Below are positions 39,492-45,810 of a stretch of DNA of 45,810 nt, one piece after another. The DNA is from a virus. Numbering within the stretch: position 1 is the stretch's first letter; every line of letters starts with the position of its first letter. Under the pieces are notes generated by a model. That model worked only from the letters and a program-made list of their open reading frames with translations. It searched no databases and was not told where the DNA came from. A program made the translations under genes and the position numbers. Location: positions 1 to 45,810 of IMG/VR virus record IMGVR_UViG_3300021425_001636; one strand, given 5' to 3'.

Positions 39492-40078
39492 TAGTCTTCT
39501 ACTTTACAGTTTGCTTTACGATGACCGTTCCATGCAACAAATCCAGCAATAACTAACGCCCAGTATGCGAGGTTGTTCAATAGATGAAAACCGTTTTGTT
39601 CTATATTGATATCACGGAACAGTTGATCAGCTTCGTTCTGTGTCATTGGTTCAGATGTAGACTTCTTACTTTTCTTCAGAAGGACAGTATATTTGTATGC
39701 ATAGTCGTGAACCAGACCACCAACCAACAATACACCTGTGGGTGATAAGAATGATGCGAGGAACTTGGGTACAGATGCACCATCAAATACGAATCCTTTG
39801 GGGATTACATACTTCTCACCATTCACTTCGAAGTTCCAGTCTTTACAGATTTCCCAAGTACGCACTCCAGTCAACCACATCCAGACCGCACCCCAGAAAC
39901 CCTTACCCGCAGTTGGGATTGTAATTGGTTTCATATGAGGCATCTCGCCATACTTAAAACCAACAATCGGTTCGTCTTGGTCAACACCACACATATTGAT
40001 AATGAATCCAATGATAATCAGAATACCGACTACGGTGAATTGCCAAAAAGTTAATAGTTGATCTACAATAAATTCCAT
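39491..40078 (-). CDS. DUF1353-family membrane protein
   Basis: 195 residues. A membrane segment at about residues 12-30 (FTVVGILIIIGFIINMCG) and another near 165-183 flank a soluble part with PKGFVFDGASVPKFLASFL and GGLVHDYAYKY, the DUF1353 signature (with H and D that could form an active site). DUF1353 proteins occur near phage lysis genes and may act on the cell envelope. It lies upstream of the spanin pair and so may be the third member of a lysis module. Confidence 0.75.
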   Translation of the reverse strand: MEFIVDQLLTFWQFTVVGILIIIGFIINMCGVDQDEPIVGFKYGEMPHMKPITIPTAGKGFWGAVWMWLTGVRTWEICKDWNFEVNGEKYVIPKGFVFDGASVPKFLASFLSPTGVLLVGGLVHDYAYKYTVLLKKSKKSTSEPMTQNEADQLFRDINIEQNGFHLLNNLAYWALVIAGFVAWNGHRKANCKVED

Positions 40079-40245
40079 TATTTACTCCGTTTTCTGTTTT
40101 CAATATACCGTTTAACTATATCAGGTTTCTTCTTCTTCTTTTTCTTCTTACCAAGGAAGACAGGAACAATCTTGTCATCTCCCGCACCAGCGACAGATGT
40201 TGTCGATGTCATCTCTTCGTAGAACTTACCGAATGACCTTCTCAT
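40078..40245 (-). CDS. small basic protein with capsid-targeting-like N-terminus
   Basis: 55 residues from MRRSFGKFYEEMTS, whose ATG overlaps the upstream stop as ATGA. FGKFYEE fits the pattern [YF]xxF[IMY]xE of the T4 internal protein targeting sequence. The rest is highly basic, with a run of eight lysines after VPVFLG and a RYIENRKRSK end. It could be a head-packaged DNA-binding protein. It is transcribed with the genes from the late promoter at 40847-40854. No homologue is named. Confidence 0.7.
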   Translation of the reverse strand: MRRSFGKFYEEMTSTTSVAGAGDDKIVPVFLGKKKKKKKKPDIVKRYIENRKRSK

Positions 40246-40841
40246 CGGGTAATCTCCCCTGTTGTAAAATACACCCACTGTTTTGAATTCATGTGAATGC
40301 CTTTGTAGATATCCAAACCTAGTATCTCATCAATAGGTTTTGCATCGGTCTCTACAACTCTGATTTGGTCACCCTTCTTTACAATGTCTTCACACTGGAC
40401 AGTCATGGTATCATGTTTGATACGATAGACACCAGCACCCAACTCCTTGTCTTCTAGGACAAACCATTGTGATTCTTCTGCAAGAACATCTAGAATATCA
40501 ACACCAGTCTCTTCATGAATTTGCATGACCCTTGCATCTGTTAACTCACCATGTTCTTTGATCAATGCAAGTGCAGCCCCATATCGTGCGACCACTGACT
40601 GACCGCCAGGCACCTTCGACATGAGTCGTTTCAGATTGAATACGAGTCGATGGAATGGTGTGTAGTGACTACGATACGCTTCACGATCATCAGTACTATT
40701 TGTATTGAAGTCCTTGTTGCGTTTACCATCTGCATCTATAATACCCGCCTTGAATGCATCAGTCTTCTCAAATGGAGTGACTAACAGTTTCAAGAAACGA
40801 ATCGTATAGACTAGGTCTGCTGCTGTTTTTAATATTCCCAT
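40242..40841 (-). CDS. conserved T4-like late protein
   Basis: 199 residues. MGILKTAADLVYTIRFLKLL, VTPFEKTDAFKAGIIDADGK, FHRLVFNLKRLMSKVPGG and VVARYGAALALIKEHG recur in marine T4-like phages as a conserved protein, perhaps virion-associated. Most of it is alpha/beta with a final WVYFTTGEITR. Function is unknown. The start follows a late promoter with no leader. Confidence 0.7.
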   Translation of the reverse strand: MGILKTAADLVYTIRFLKLLVTPFEKTDAFKAGIIDADGKRNKDFNTNSTDDREAYRSHYTPFHRLVFNLKRLMSKVPGGQSVVARYGAALALIKEHGELTDARVMQIHEETGVDILDVLAEESQWFVLEDKELGAGVYRIKHDTMTVQCEDIVKKGDQIRVVETDAKPIDEILGLDIYKGIHMNSKQWVYFTTGEITR

Positions 40842-40846
40842 AGTTC

Positions 40847-40854
40847 TATTTATA
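40847..40854 (-). promoter_or_regulatory. T4-type late promoter, abutting start codon
   Basis: TATAAATA on the minus strand, then GAACT and ATG at 40841; same geometry as at 212 and 8928. It serves the gene at 40242 and probably the lysis genes below it. Confidence 0.8.
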
Positions 40855-40856
40855 CA

Positions 40857-41270
40857 TCAAGGAACTTGCATCATGTGTAATCGTAAACTTTTTAGTGTCT
40901 CATCGGTATCCCATTCTGCGACACGGAAGTTACATTTGGCAGGTTTTTGAAATACCTTGTTGGTATCCTCGAATCGACCTTCTTCGATAGTATCCATCCA
41001 TATAGAATAGTCGGGGTCAAATGCGAGTCGTGCTTCTTCGGTGGGACAAACAAAATCAACTACCGCAGTCTTACCTGTCTTCACAACACCATCTGCAAGG
41101 TGTCTCATTCGTTGTGCCTGTCTCATCCGTCCTTCCATACTGAAGTCCCAGTCATCATACTCTTTACGAACTTCGTCTGCATTGATATGAACACCACCGA
41201 CCATTTCAGATAGGGGTTTCGCCAAGGTTGTTTTGCCACTGCCAGGCAGACCAAAAATTAAAATCTTCAT
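40857..41270 (-). CDS. adenylylsulfate kinase-like protein
   Basis: 137 residues. Walker A GLPGSGKTT lies at residues 7-15; INADEVRKEYDDWDFSMEGR, VVDFVCPTEEARLAF and IWMDTIEEGRFEDTN follow the APS kinase (CysC) pattern that converts APS to PAPS, the sulfate donor of sulfotransferases. It is shorter than bacterial CysC (about 200 residues). Since the window encodes at least one clear sulfotransferase, PAPS supply is a sensible role. It overlaps the upstream gene by four bases. Confidence 0.78.
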   Translation of the reverse strand: MKILIFGLPGSGKTTLAKPLSEMVGGVHINADEVRKEYDDWDFSMEGRMRQAQRMRHLADGVVKTGKTAVVDFVCPTEEARLAFDPDYSIWMDTIEEGRFEDTNKVFQKPAKCNFRVAEWDTDETLKSLRLHMMQVP

Positions 41271-41626
41271 ATCTCTCTTAATGCCTCTACTACTGTTTTA
41301 TCCATTTCGATATTGGTGTATTCAGTGTTCTTGACTGCCTTGAGGAATATTAGAAAGGGTTTTAAGACACCCCAGTGTTCAAGTTCAATCTTGAGTTCGA
41401 GGATATTTAATCCTGCCTCATAACCGAATACATTAAATATTACTATTAGGTGATTTAGAATAAGACGCTCTGACAATACGCCAGTGTCTCTATAACGATT
41501 GAGTAATCGTTTGATATATTTTATTTTCTTGAGGTCTTCAAAGAACTCTTCACTATCGATACACCGAGGGTTGTGATAGTGTTGAGCCGCATACAATACG
41601 AGATTGTCTTTAGTAAGTTTCATCAT
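41267..41626 (-). CDS. conserved phage protein, DUF7207-like
   Basis: 119 residues; a second ATG one codon later is possible. MKLTKDNLVLYAAQHYHNP, CIDSEEFFEDLKKIKYIKRL and LNHLIVIFNVFGYEAGLNIL are typical of a helical protein common in T4-like phages (I recall DUF7207). Function unknown. It lies beside the APS-kinase-like gene and follows a hairpin at 41640-41660. Confidence 0.7.
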   Translation of the reverse strand: MMKLTKDNLVLYAAQHYHNPRCIDSEEFFEDLKKIKYIKRLLNRYRDTGVLSERLILNHLIVIFNVFGYEAGLNILELKIELEHWGVLKPFLIFLKAVKNTEYTNIEMDKTVVEALREI

Positions 41627-41639
41627 ATAGTTATGTATA

Positions 41640-41660
41640 AGGGGTAGATAAACTACCCCT
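41640..41660 (-). promoter_or_regulatory. intercistronic hairpin
   Basis: AGGGGTAG (41640-41647) and CTACCCCT (41653-41660) form a perfect 8-base-pair stem around ATAAA. It is followed by TTATACAT on the minus strand rather than a T-run, so strong intrinsic termination is not expected. The 38-base gap holds nothing else. Confidence 0.55.
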
Positions 41661-41664
41661 CAAA

Positions 41665-41994
41665 TTAATCAATCAGAGTTTTAACTTTTTCTACCAAAGT
41701 TTGTTTGTTTTTTCTGCGATCTAATTCAACACCATGAGTGCGACCAAGTGCTTCTAATTCAAGTTTGGTCATCTCATCAAGAGATTTATTACCAACAGGT
41801 GCTTCAGTAAGAGTTTGAACAACAGGTTCGGGCACTTCTACCAATACTTCGGGTTCTGATGTTTCACCCCAAAATTCTGCTATCTGTTCTTCGGTGAATC
41901 CACCAGACTTGAACACTTCACCAGTGTCAGGGTCTTCCCATCCTCTTGCGGTAGGGACTGCGTGTTCGCACCATGCGGGAGCTTTTATTTTCAT
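41665..41994 (-). CDS. conserved phage protein with HeH/SAP-like C-terminus
   Basis: 109 residues. MKIKAPAWCEHAVPTARGWE and DPDTGEVFKSGGFTEEQIAE form the first half; a proline/valine-rich linker follows (EVLVEVPEPVVQTL); the last 40 residues (MTKLELEALGRTHGVELDRR) look like an HeH/LEM/SAP-type helix-extended-loop-helix motif that binds DNA. Similar proteins lie with virion genes in marine T4-like phages. Confidence 0.65.
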   Translation of the reverse strand: MKIKAPAWCEHAVPTARGWEDPDTGEVFKSGGFTEEQIAEFWGETSEPEVLVEVPEPVVQTLTEAPVGNKSLDEMTKLELEALGRTHGVELDRRKNKQTLVEKVKTLID

Positions 41995-42012
41995 AATGTT
42001 TACCTTCTTCTA

Positions 42013-42279
42013 TTAATGTGAGAATCCGACTGCGACACCCAACACAGCAATGTTTGCAGCGAATATTTTGTCGGTAGGTGATTTCTTCAACACAACTGAT
42101 TCACCTACACCAATTGTAATAGTACCAATATCAGTACCATTCGATTGTTCTAAGGTTACCTTGTGTGCAATTATACCAGCATTGAATAGTCGTACAGCAG
42201 ATGCGTTACCGAAAGTACTAGCTGCACCAGTGGTTATACCACACGCAACTTCAGTTCCTTGTAAAACTACCAAGTTCAT
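42013..42279 (-). CDS. small beta-rich virion-type protein
   Basis: 88 residues from MNLVVLQGTEVACG, whose ATG overlaps the stop of the upstream gene (TAATG). It alternates short beta strands with G/T/N-rich turns (ITTGAASTFGNASAVRLFNA, GTITIGVGESVVLKKSP), as capsid decoration or tail proteins do. No identity is established. Confidence 0.65.
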   Translation of the reverse strand: MNLVVLQGTEVACGITTGAASTFGNASAVRLFNAGIIAHKVTLEQSNGTDIGTITIGVGESVVLKKSPTDKIFAANIAVLGVAVGFSH

Positions 42280-43478
42280 TAGCAATCACCCTTTTCTGAT
42301 TTGATGTATCCACGCCTCTTCGCCATTCTCTCAAGGAACTTCCTCGCTTCTGTTGTGCGAGCGTCATGTGGGTTCTTTTCTTTCTGACCCAGTTCTGCGA
42401 TCTCAGATACAGTCTTACCATTGATGATGTCCTGTGCCTGTGCAACAATATCTTCCGCAGACTCTTCTTTAAGAGTAGTACCAGTCAAGTCTTTGTTAGT
42501 TGGTTTCTTCAACTTAACGATTTTCAAAGTCTTTTTGTCTTTGATGTTCATTGGAGGTTTCTCAGCAGATGCAATAGAACTTCTTAAATTCTTCTCTGCA
42601 TTTGAACCAGCGGCAGTTGATACAATCTTATTACCTTGTGCAGTATCAACAACTACATGAGTAGTTTTTAGACCTTCTTCGAGTTCAACTTCTTCTTTGA
42701 CTTCGGTAGACTTTACAATCTTGGTGTCGCCAGCGGCATTGTCTTGTGGTCGTTTACCAGACTTCGCTGAAGTTCCACCCTGTGCCTTGAAAGTCTTATC
42801 GTGACCATCTTCTTCGTTGTCTTCGATTTTCTTATCAGACTTCTTGTGTTTGGCAATAAACTCTTTGGACTTGGGAGACTCTTTGGAATCAATCTCTTCT
42901 GGTTTGGTTGCGTTAGAGGTCTGTTGTTTAGCGGCAGATTCCCACATCTTGAGTAGGTCAGTAGTCGCATCGGTCAAGTCGATGTCTTCACCAATCTTAG
43001 AGATTTCAGCAGTCTTGGCATTAGATGCAACTTTCTTCTTGTCATCCTTCTTGCCAGCAACTTTGGGTACTTCCTTCTCTTCTTCCTCATCACCCTCTTC
43101 TTCGTCATCTTCTTTCTTTGCGGGTTTCTTACCACCATCAATCGCATCGTCAGTTGCGGCACGCTTCTTGTGTAGATACTCATCAGACGAATCAACATCA
43201 CCATCGTTGTCGATGTCTTTGTCTTTACGGTCTTTGAATTTCTTATCGTTCTCTGCATCGTCAACAGGGTCGAGTTTCTTCTTCTCTGCAAGAGACCAAC
43301 CTTTCTTGAGGTATTCTTTCTCTTTTGACTTATCGATTACGATTGTCTTACCACCCTTAGAGACCATAGAGTCTTTCTTAGGGTCTTTCATTTGACGGGC
43401 TTCGTCTATAACAAGTTCTTCACCAAGGATGACTTGGTTGTAGGCATCCATTAATGACTTCATATCTTTAGTTTGCAT
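42279..43478 (-). CDS. charged late protein with EF-hand-like calcium loop
   Basis: 399 residues, with AGGAGAAACACC as ribosome binding site. It is very rich in K, D, E and S. D88-D99 (DIDNDGDVDSSD) is a full EF-hand/dockerin-type calcium loop, followed by EYLHKKRAATDDAIDGGK. The central 120 residues are low-complexity (EDDEEEGDEEEEKE), and there is a VELEEG site resembling the prohead protease pattern [LI]xE-G/A. The C-terminal half includes AQGNKIVSTAAG and a helical RKFLERMAKRRGY end. Similar proteins are reported in marine T4-like virions; a scaffold or internal head role is possible. Confidence 0.65.
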   Translation of the reverse strand: MQTKDMKSLMDAYNQVILGEELVIDEARQMKDPKKDSMVSKGGKTIVIDKSKEKEYLKKGWSLAEKKKLDPVDDAENDKKFKDRKDKDIDNDGDVDSSDEYLHKKRAATDDAIDGGKKPAKKEDDEEEGDEEEEKEVPKVAGKKDDKKKVASNAKTAEISKIGEDIDLTDATTDLLKMWESAAKQQTSNATKPEEIDSKESPKSKEFIAKHKKSDKKIEDNEEDGHDKTFKAQGGTSAKSGKRPQDNAAGDTKIVKSTEVKEEVELEEGLKTTHVVVDTAQGNKIVSTAAGSNAEKNLRSSIASAEKPPMNIKDKKTLKIVKLKKPTNKDLTGTTLKEESAEDIVAQAQDIINGKTVSEIAELGQKEKNPHDARTTEARKFLERMAKRRGYIKSEKGDC

Positions 43479-43488
43479 GGTGTTTCTC

Positions 43489-43806
43489 CTACATCCACAA
43501 ATAGTTTACGAGTCCAGCGACAATCGCTGCACCGATTAAATATACAACTTTATTGATAATTGCAACAGTATGTGCGTTATCATCTACTTTCTTTTCTATT
43601 TCATCTAACTTCTGAGAGAATCTGTTCATTCTTTCATAGTTATTTTGATTATTCCTATCCAATGCTATCATCTTCTCTTCAACACGGGCCAAGGCAACAA
43701 GTGCTTCAGCAAGTTTGTCAAGCTTGTCTTCCAATCGGTCAAATCTTGCGGCAGAATCTATTTCGATTCTCGCAAGTTTCTCTGATTGTGTTTCCTTCGT
43801 TGCCAT
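43489..43806 (-). CDS. coiled-coil protein with C-terminal membrane helix
   Basis: 105 residues: a coiled coil (residues 8-78, with DKLDKLAEALVALARVEEKM and NRFSQKLDEIEKKVDDNA) and one membrane segment at the end (VVYLIGAAIVAGLVNYLWM). The topology is that of XhlA-like haemolysin/holin-associated proteins. It follows a late promoter at 43838-43845 with a 25-base leader. A role in lysis or in membrane anchoring of late functions is inferred. Confidence 0.65.
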   Translation of the reverse strand: MATKETQSEKLARIEIDSAARFDRLEDKLDKLAEALVALARVEEKMIALDRNNQNNYERMNRFSQKLDEIEKKVDDNAHTVAIINKVVYLIGAAIVAGLVNYLWM

Positions 43807-43823
43807 TACAGGTTTCCCATTAA

Positions 43824-44510
43824 TTAAGTTATAGTGTTATTTATAAGACTTTTATTCTTAACCCTATAACCTTCTATCTTATTTTGCCAGTTACTTGGAC
43901 ACACAACATCCAGATAATCGACAACCCTTTTTAACTCCTGTTTAGTCTCTTCCTTGTTATTGAACAATAACTCGCAAGGGTCTACCAACAATACCGAATG
44001 ATCCGAGGGAATGGTGTCCATCCACAATGCAAATAAATCTGCCTGTGATTCCCAAGGTCTATTCCAAAATTGGTCGTGATTAAGAATACCGTCCTTAATC
44101 ATATTCATACCAGCTTCACGATCCGAATCTTGAACTAACTTACACTTTGCAAGTCTCTGAGTGTATTCCAAACTTTCCTTCGTCTTTGATAGGAACACAA
44201 TCGTCTTTGTTTCGTCCCAGTCGTTCCAACAATAATCTGTCCAGAACTCTTGGTTGATCGGAAAACCATATCCGTGGTCTAATCTAACATTCCACAAGTC
44301 TTTATGCCATTCTGGTTTCTGCACTTCTCTAGGGTCATTCCTAGTAACTTCGGGTTCATGTGACTGGTAGTCTCCCCTTTGCAAAAACCATCTCTCTGTG
44401 TTGGAATTGTATTGCAATTGTTTATTTGCAACTTCTGGTAGTTCGGTTAATAGTCCACCGAAAAATTCACCACCAGCACCACCACGATAAATTATATTAA
44501 TTAACTTCAT
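43824..44510 (-). CDS. P-loop-like protein, tandem paralogue 2
   Basis: 228 residues. MKLINIIYRGGAGGEFFGGL near the start resembles a phosphate-binding loop, then TERWFLQRGDYQSHEP, DLWNVRLDHGYGF and DWDETKTIVFLSKT match the gene upstream, which makes these tandem paralogues. The order of blocks recalls sulfotransferase-like proteins, but the assignment is weak. The ATG overlaps the upstream stop by 14 bases. Confidence 0.6.
   Translation of the reverse strand: MKLINIIYRGGAGGEFFGGLLTELPEVANKQLQYNSNTERWFLQRGDYQSHEPEVTRNDPREVQKPEWHKDLWNVRLDHGYGFPINQEFWTDYCWNDWDETKTIVFLSKTKESLEYTQRLAKCKLVQDSDREAGMNMIKDGILNHDQFWNRPWESQADLFALWMDTIPSDHSVLLVDPCELLFNNKEETKQELKRVVDYLDVVCPSNWQNKIEGYRVKNKSLINNTIT
43838..43845 (-). 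promoter_or_regulatory. T4-type late promoter
   Basis: TATAAATA on the minus strand followed by ACACTATAACTT, the best match here to the extended T4 late sequence. It lies within the end of the upstream coding sequence and precedes the coiled-coil membrane gene by about 30 bases. Confidence 0.75.
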
Positions 44511-45177
44511 CTAATAATTTTCTATTCGTTGATCGGTAACTTTCTATCTTAACCAACCAATTGTCCAACAAATAATCATCCAATTCCAAATAATCCAGAA
44601 TGGTTCTGAAGGTATCTTCTGATACTTCATCACTTTTATGGAACAAATCACATGGGTCAACAACACAGTAATCATGTCCCATTGGAATCATATCCTTATA
44701 CAATTCCGTAAATTCTTGACAGGTTTTCCACGGAACATCATACATTCTACCCATATCAATGCCGTTTTTTTCCCAAGTATCCACGATAGTAGAATCGGGT
44801 GTTCCGGCCTTCATACCCATTAGTCTATCTATGTATCTAACACTATCTTCAGACTGCGGTTGTAACAAAATTGTTTTTGTTTCGTTCCAGTCATTCCATA
44901 GATAGTTCTGCCAATACTCTCTGTGAACATGAAAACCATAACCGTGATCTAATCTTATGTTCCAAAGTTTCTCATCGGGTTTCCAGTCCGAGACTGGTTT
45001 AGTACCATCTACAAATTCTTGGGATTGTTTATCAACTGGATCAATAAACCATCTCTCAGTAGATTTTCTATGGGCAGTCTTCCTTGTAACTACATCATCG
45101 TGTTTTGTGAGAAGAGTTCCAAAAAATTCACCACCACCACCACATCGATAGATTATATTAATTAACTTATTATTCAT
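44497..45177 (-). CDS. P-loop-like protein, tandem paralogue 1
   Basis: 226 residues. NKLINIIYRCGGGGEFFGTL, STERWFIDPVDKQSQEF, KLWNIRLDHGYGFHVHREYW and DWNETKTILLQPQSEDSVRY parallel the downstream gene block by block, with a shared VVDPCDLF near the end. About 40 percent identity in the motif blocks is a rough estimate by eye. Function unknown, possibly sulfotransferase-like. Confidence 0.6.
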   Translation of the reverse strand: MNNKLINIIYRCGGGGEFFGTLLTKHDDVVTRKTAHRKSTERWFIDPVDKQSQEFVDGTKPVSDWKPDEKLWNIRLDHGYGFHVHREYWQNYLWNDWNETKTILLQPQSEDSVRYIDRLMGMKAGTPDSTIVDTWEKNGIDMGRMYDVPWKTCQEFTELYKDMIPMGHDYCVVDPCDLFHKSDEVSEDTFRTILDYLELDDYLLDNWLVKIESYRSTNRKLLDEVN

Positions 45178-45418
45178 ATATCCTAATTACTAAATCACCT
45201 TCACCTTTGATTATACGGTGAAACTCCATCTTATCAATACTGTAACTATGTCCTTCCAATAAGTCCATAGGTTGTTCGTTATCTATCTGTAACTGCCAAC
45301 CGAATCCCTCTAGTACTACAAGTGTACGATCTTTTAGGTCTCTGTGCCAGATTAAATCTTCTTCCCTAACATCCTCTCTAAAAACCCTTATCTTACCATT
45401 ACGAACCTTTAACTCCAT
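45170..45418 (-). CDS. small cupin-like protein
   Basis: 82 residues from MELKVRNGKIRV; longer in-frame starts overlap the upstream gene. LIWHRDLKDRTLVVLEGFGW, then MDLLEGHSYSIDKMEFHRII and GEGDLVIRIYE have the spacing of a single small cupin barrel, with H residues in WHRD and EFHR as possible metal ligands. Similar small proteins occur in marine T4-like phages. Confidence 0.65.
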   Translation of the reverse strand: MELKVRNGKIRVFREDVREEDLIWHRDLKDRTLVVLEGFGWQLQIDNEQPMDLLEGHSYSIDKMEFHRIIKGEGDLVIRIYE

Positions 45419-45426
45419 ATAGGGTT

Positions 45427-45810
45427 TTACCAAAAGAACGACCCTCCACCAGATAGTCCAAGTTGTTTTGCATAACGGGGTAAACGACACGCCCAGTATG
45501 CAGCCTTCGTCTTGTCATTCTGTTGAGCGCACTTGTGACGAGCAGCGAATGACTTACGTGCCTTCGGGTCATTCAACTTGACTTTAAGTCCAGTAGTATC
45601 ACCCCAAGATACTTTTTTAATATTACCAGTCGATGGGTCTTTGACATACACATAGTACTTCTTCGGCCCACCTGCCTTTGGTTTGTTTAGTTCTGGTTGT
45701 TTCTCTTCAAAGATACAATCTAATGCTACATTCTCACCCTTAAAGACTCCGAAATTACCGAGGTCAGATTCCATAATATCCACTTCACTAGGGTCAATCT
45801 CAATCTCACC
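45427..45810 (-). CDS. DUF5872-like protein, cut by the window edge
   Basis: At least 127 residues are seen; the frame stays open to the right edge, so the true start lies outside and the GTG at 45783 need not be used. The C-terminal domain has KKYYVYVKDPSTGNIKKVSW, DPKARKSFAARHKCAQQNDK and AAYWACRLPRYAKQLG, which I recall as DUF5872, a basic C-terminal domain on many marine T4-like phage proteins. Function unknown. Confidence 0.65.
   Translation of the reverse strand, partial: GEIEIDPSEVDIMESDLGNFGVFKGENVALDCIFEEKQPELNKPKAGGPKKYYVYVKDPSTGNIKKVSWGDTTGLKVKLNDPKARKSFAARHKCAQQNDKTKAAYWACRLPRYAKQLGLSGGGSFFW

Noticed and set aside
42817-43395. 192-codon serine-rich open frame opposite the charged late protein
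   Set aside because: The serine/phenylalanine/leucine composition is what the antisense of a Lys/Glu/Asp-rich gene gives; there is no start signal.
1-45810. tRNA genes, CRISPR arrays, insertion sequences and DNA base hypermodification genes
   Set aside because: Intergenic gaps are too short for tRNAs or arrays and no cloverleaf, spaced repeat, transposase or pyrimidine hydroxymethylase was recognised.

Overview
The window is a 45.8 kb piece of a T4-like (tailed, contractile) bacteriophage genome, most probably a marine T4-like myovirus of the kind that infects cyanobacteria, SAR11 or other marine heterotrophs. The assignment rests on a T4-type single-stranded DNA-binding protein (gp32) next to a gp33-like late co-activator, T4-type late promoters (TATAAATA plus an ACTAT extension), a gp4/gp26/tail-tube-like structural block, phage NrdA/NrdB, PhoH, and many short conserved genes typical of marine T4-like phages. 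No photosynthesis gene, tRNA gene, IS element or CRISPR array was seen. Genes are packed tightly, with ATGA, TAATG and TAGTG overlaps almost everywhere; no gene-free stretch exceeds about 110 bases.

Layout. (1) 1-4081, plus strand: virion genes (gp4-like head completion, a conserved structural/packaging protein, tail-tube-like protein, gp26-like protein, a gp51-position ORF probably reached by -1 frameshifting, tape-measure-like protein). (2) 4087-8850, minus strand: gp32, gp33 and a run of small early genes. (3) 8868-11542, plus strand, behind late promoters: a small gene, a tandem pair of paralogues of unknown function and a P-loop kinase-like protein with a possible capsid-targeting N-terminus. 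(4) 11545-29046, minus strand: a large accessory island of sugar/surface-modification enzymes: about nine glycosyltransferase-like genes, a HAD-nucleotidyltransferase fusion, two methyltransferases, three sulfotransferase-like proteins, cupin, glutamine-amidotransferase-like protein, ferritin-like diiron protein, radical SAM-SPASM enzyme, carbamoyltransferase and HAD phosphatase. (5) 29043-32090: endolysin-like M15 peptidase, PhoH and small conserved genes. (6) 32162-35152: a second small accessory insert with two adenylate-forming (ANL-type) paralogues, one with its ATP motif lost, and another sugar-transferase-like paralogue. (7) 35130-38661: nuclease-like gene, a 40-residue zinc-ribbon gene, nrdB and an nrdA with a built-in glutaredoxin. 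(8) 38762-45810: overlapping spanin genes, a DUF1353 membrane protein, small virion-type genes, an APS-kinase-like gene, a charged EF-hand-containing protein, a coiled-coil membrane protein, a tandem pair of P-loop-like paralogues, and a gene cut by the window edge.

Expression. Early-type promoters (TTGACA, 17 or 18 bases, TATAAT-like) are repeated along the minus strand, including at least two perfect ones inside coding sequence. Late TATAAATA promoters precede the structural and some accessory genes. At three genes the late promoter sits exactly five bases before the ATG, and two early genes have their ATG nine bases after the -10 box, so these messages should be leaderless or nearly so.

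How the parts may work together (inference): the APS-kinase-like enzyme could supply PAPS for the sulfotransferase-like proteins, and the island as a whole could build or remodel a sulfated, methylated, carbamoylated glycan on the host surface or virion. The most notable single signal is the U-UUU-UUU slippery site at the end of the gp26-like gene directly upstream of a tape-measure-like gene, the layout of the frameshifted tail-assembly chaperones of other tailed phages. Protein names rest on motif recognition from memory, not on database searches.
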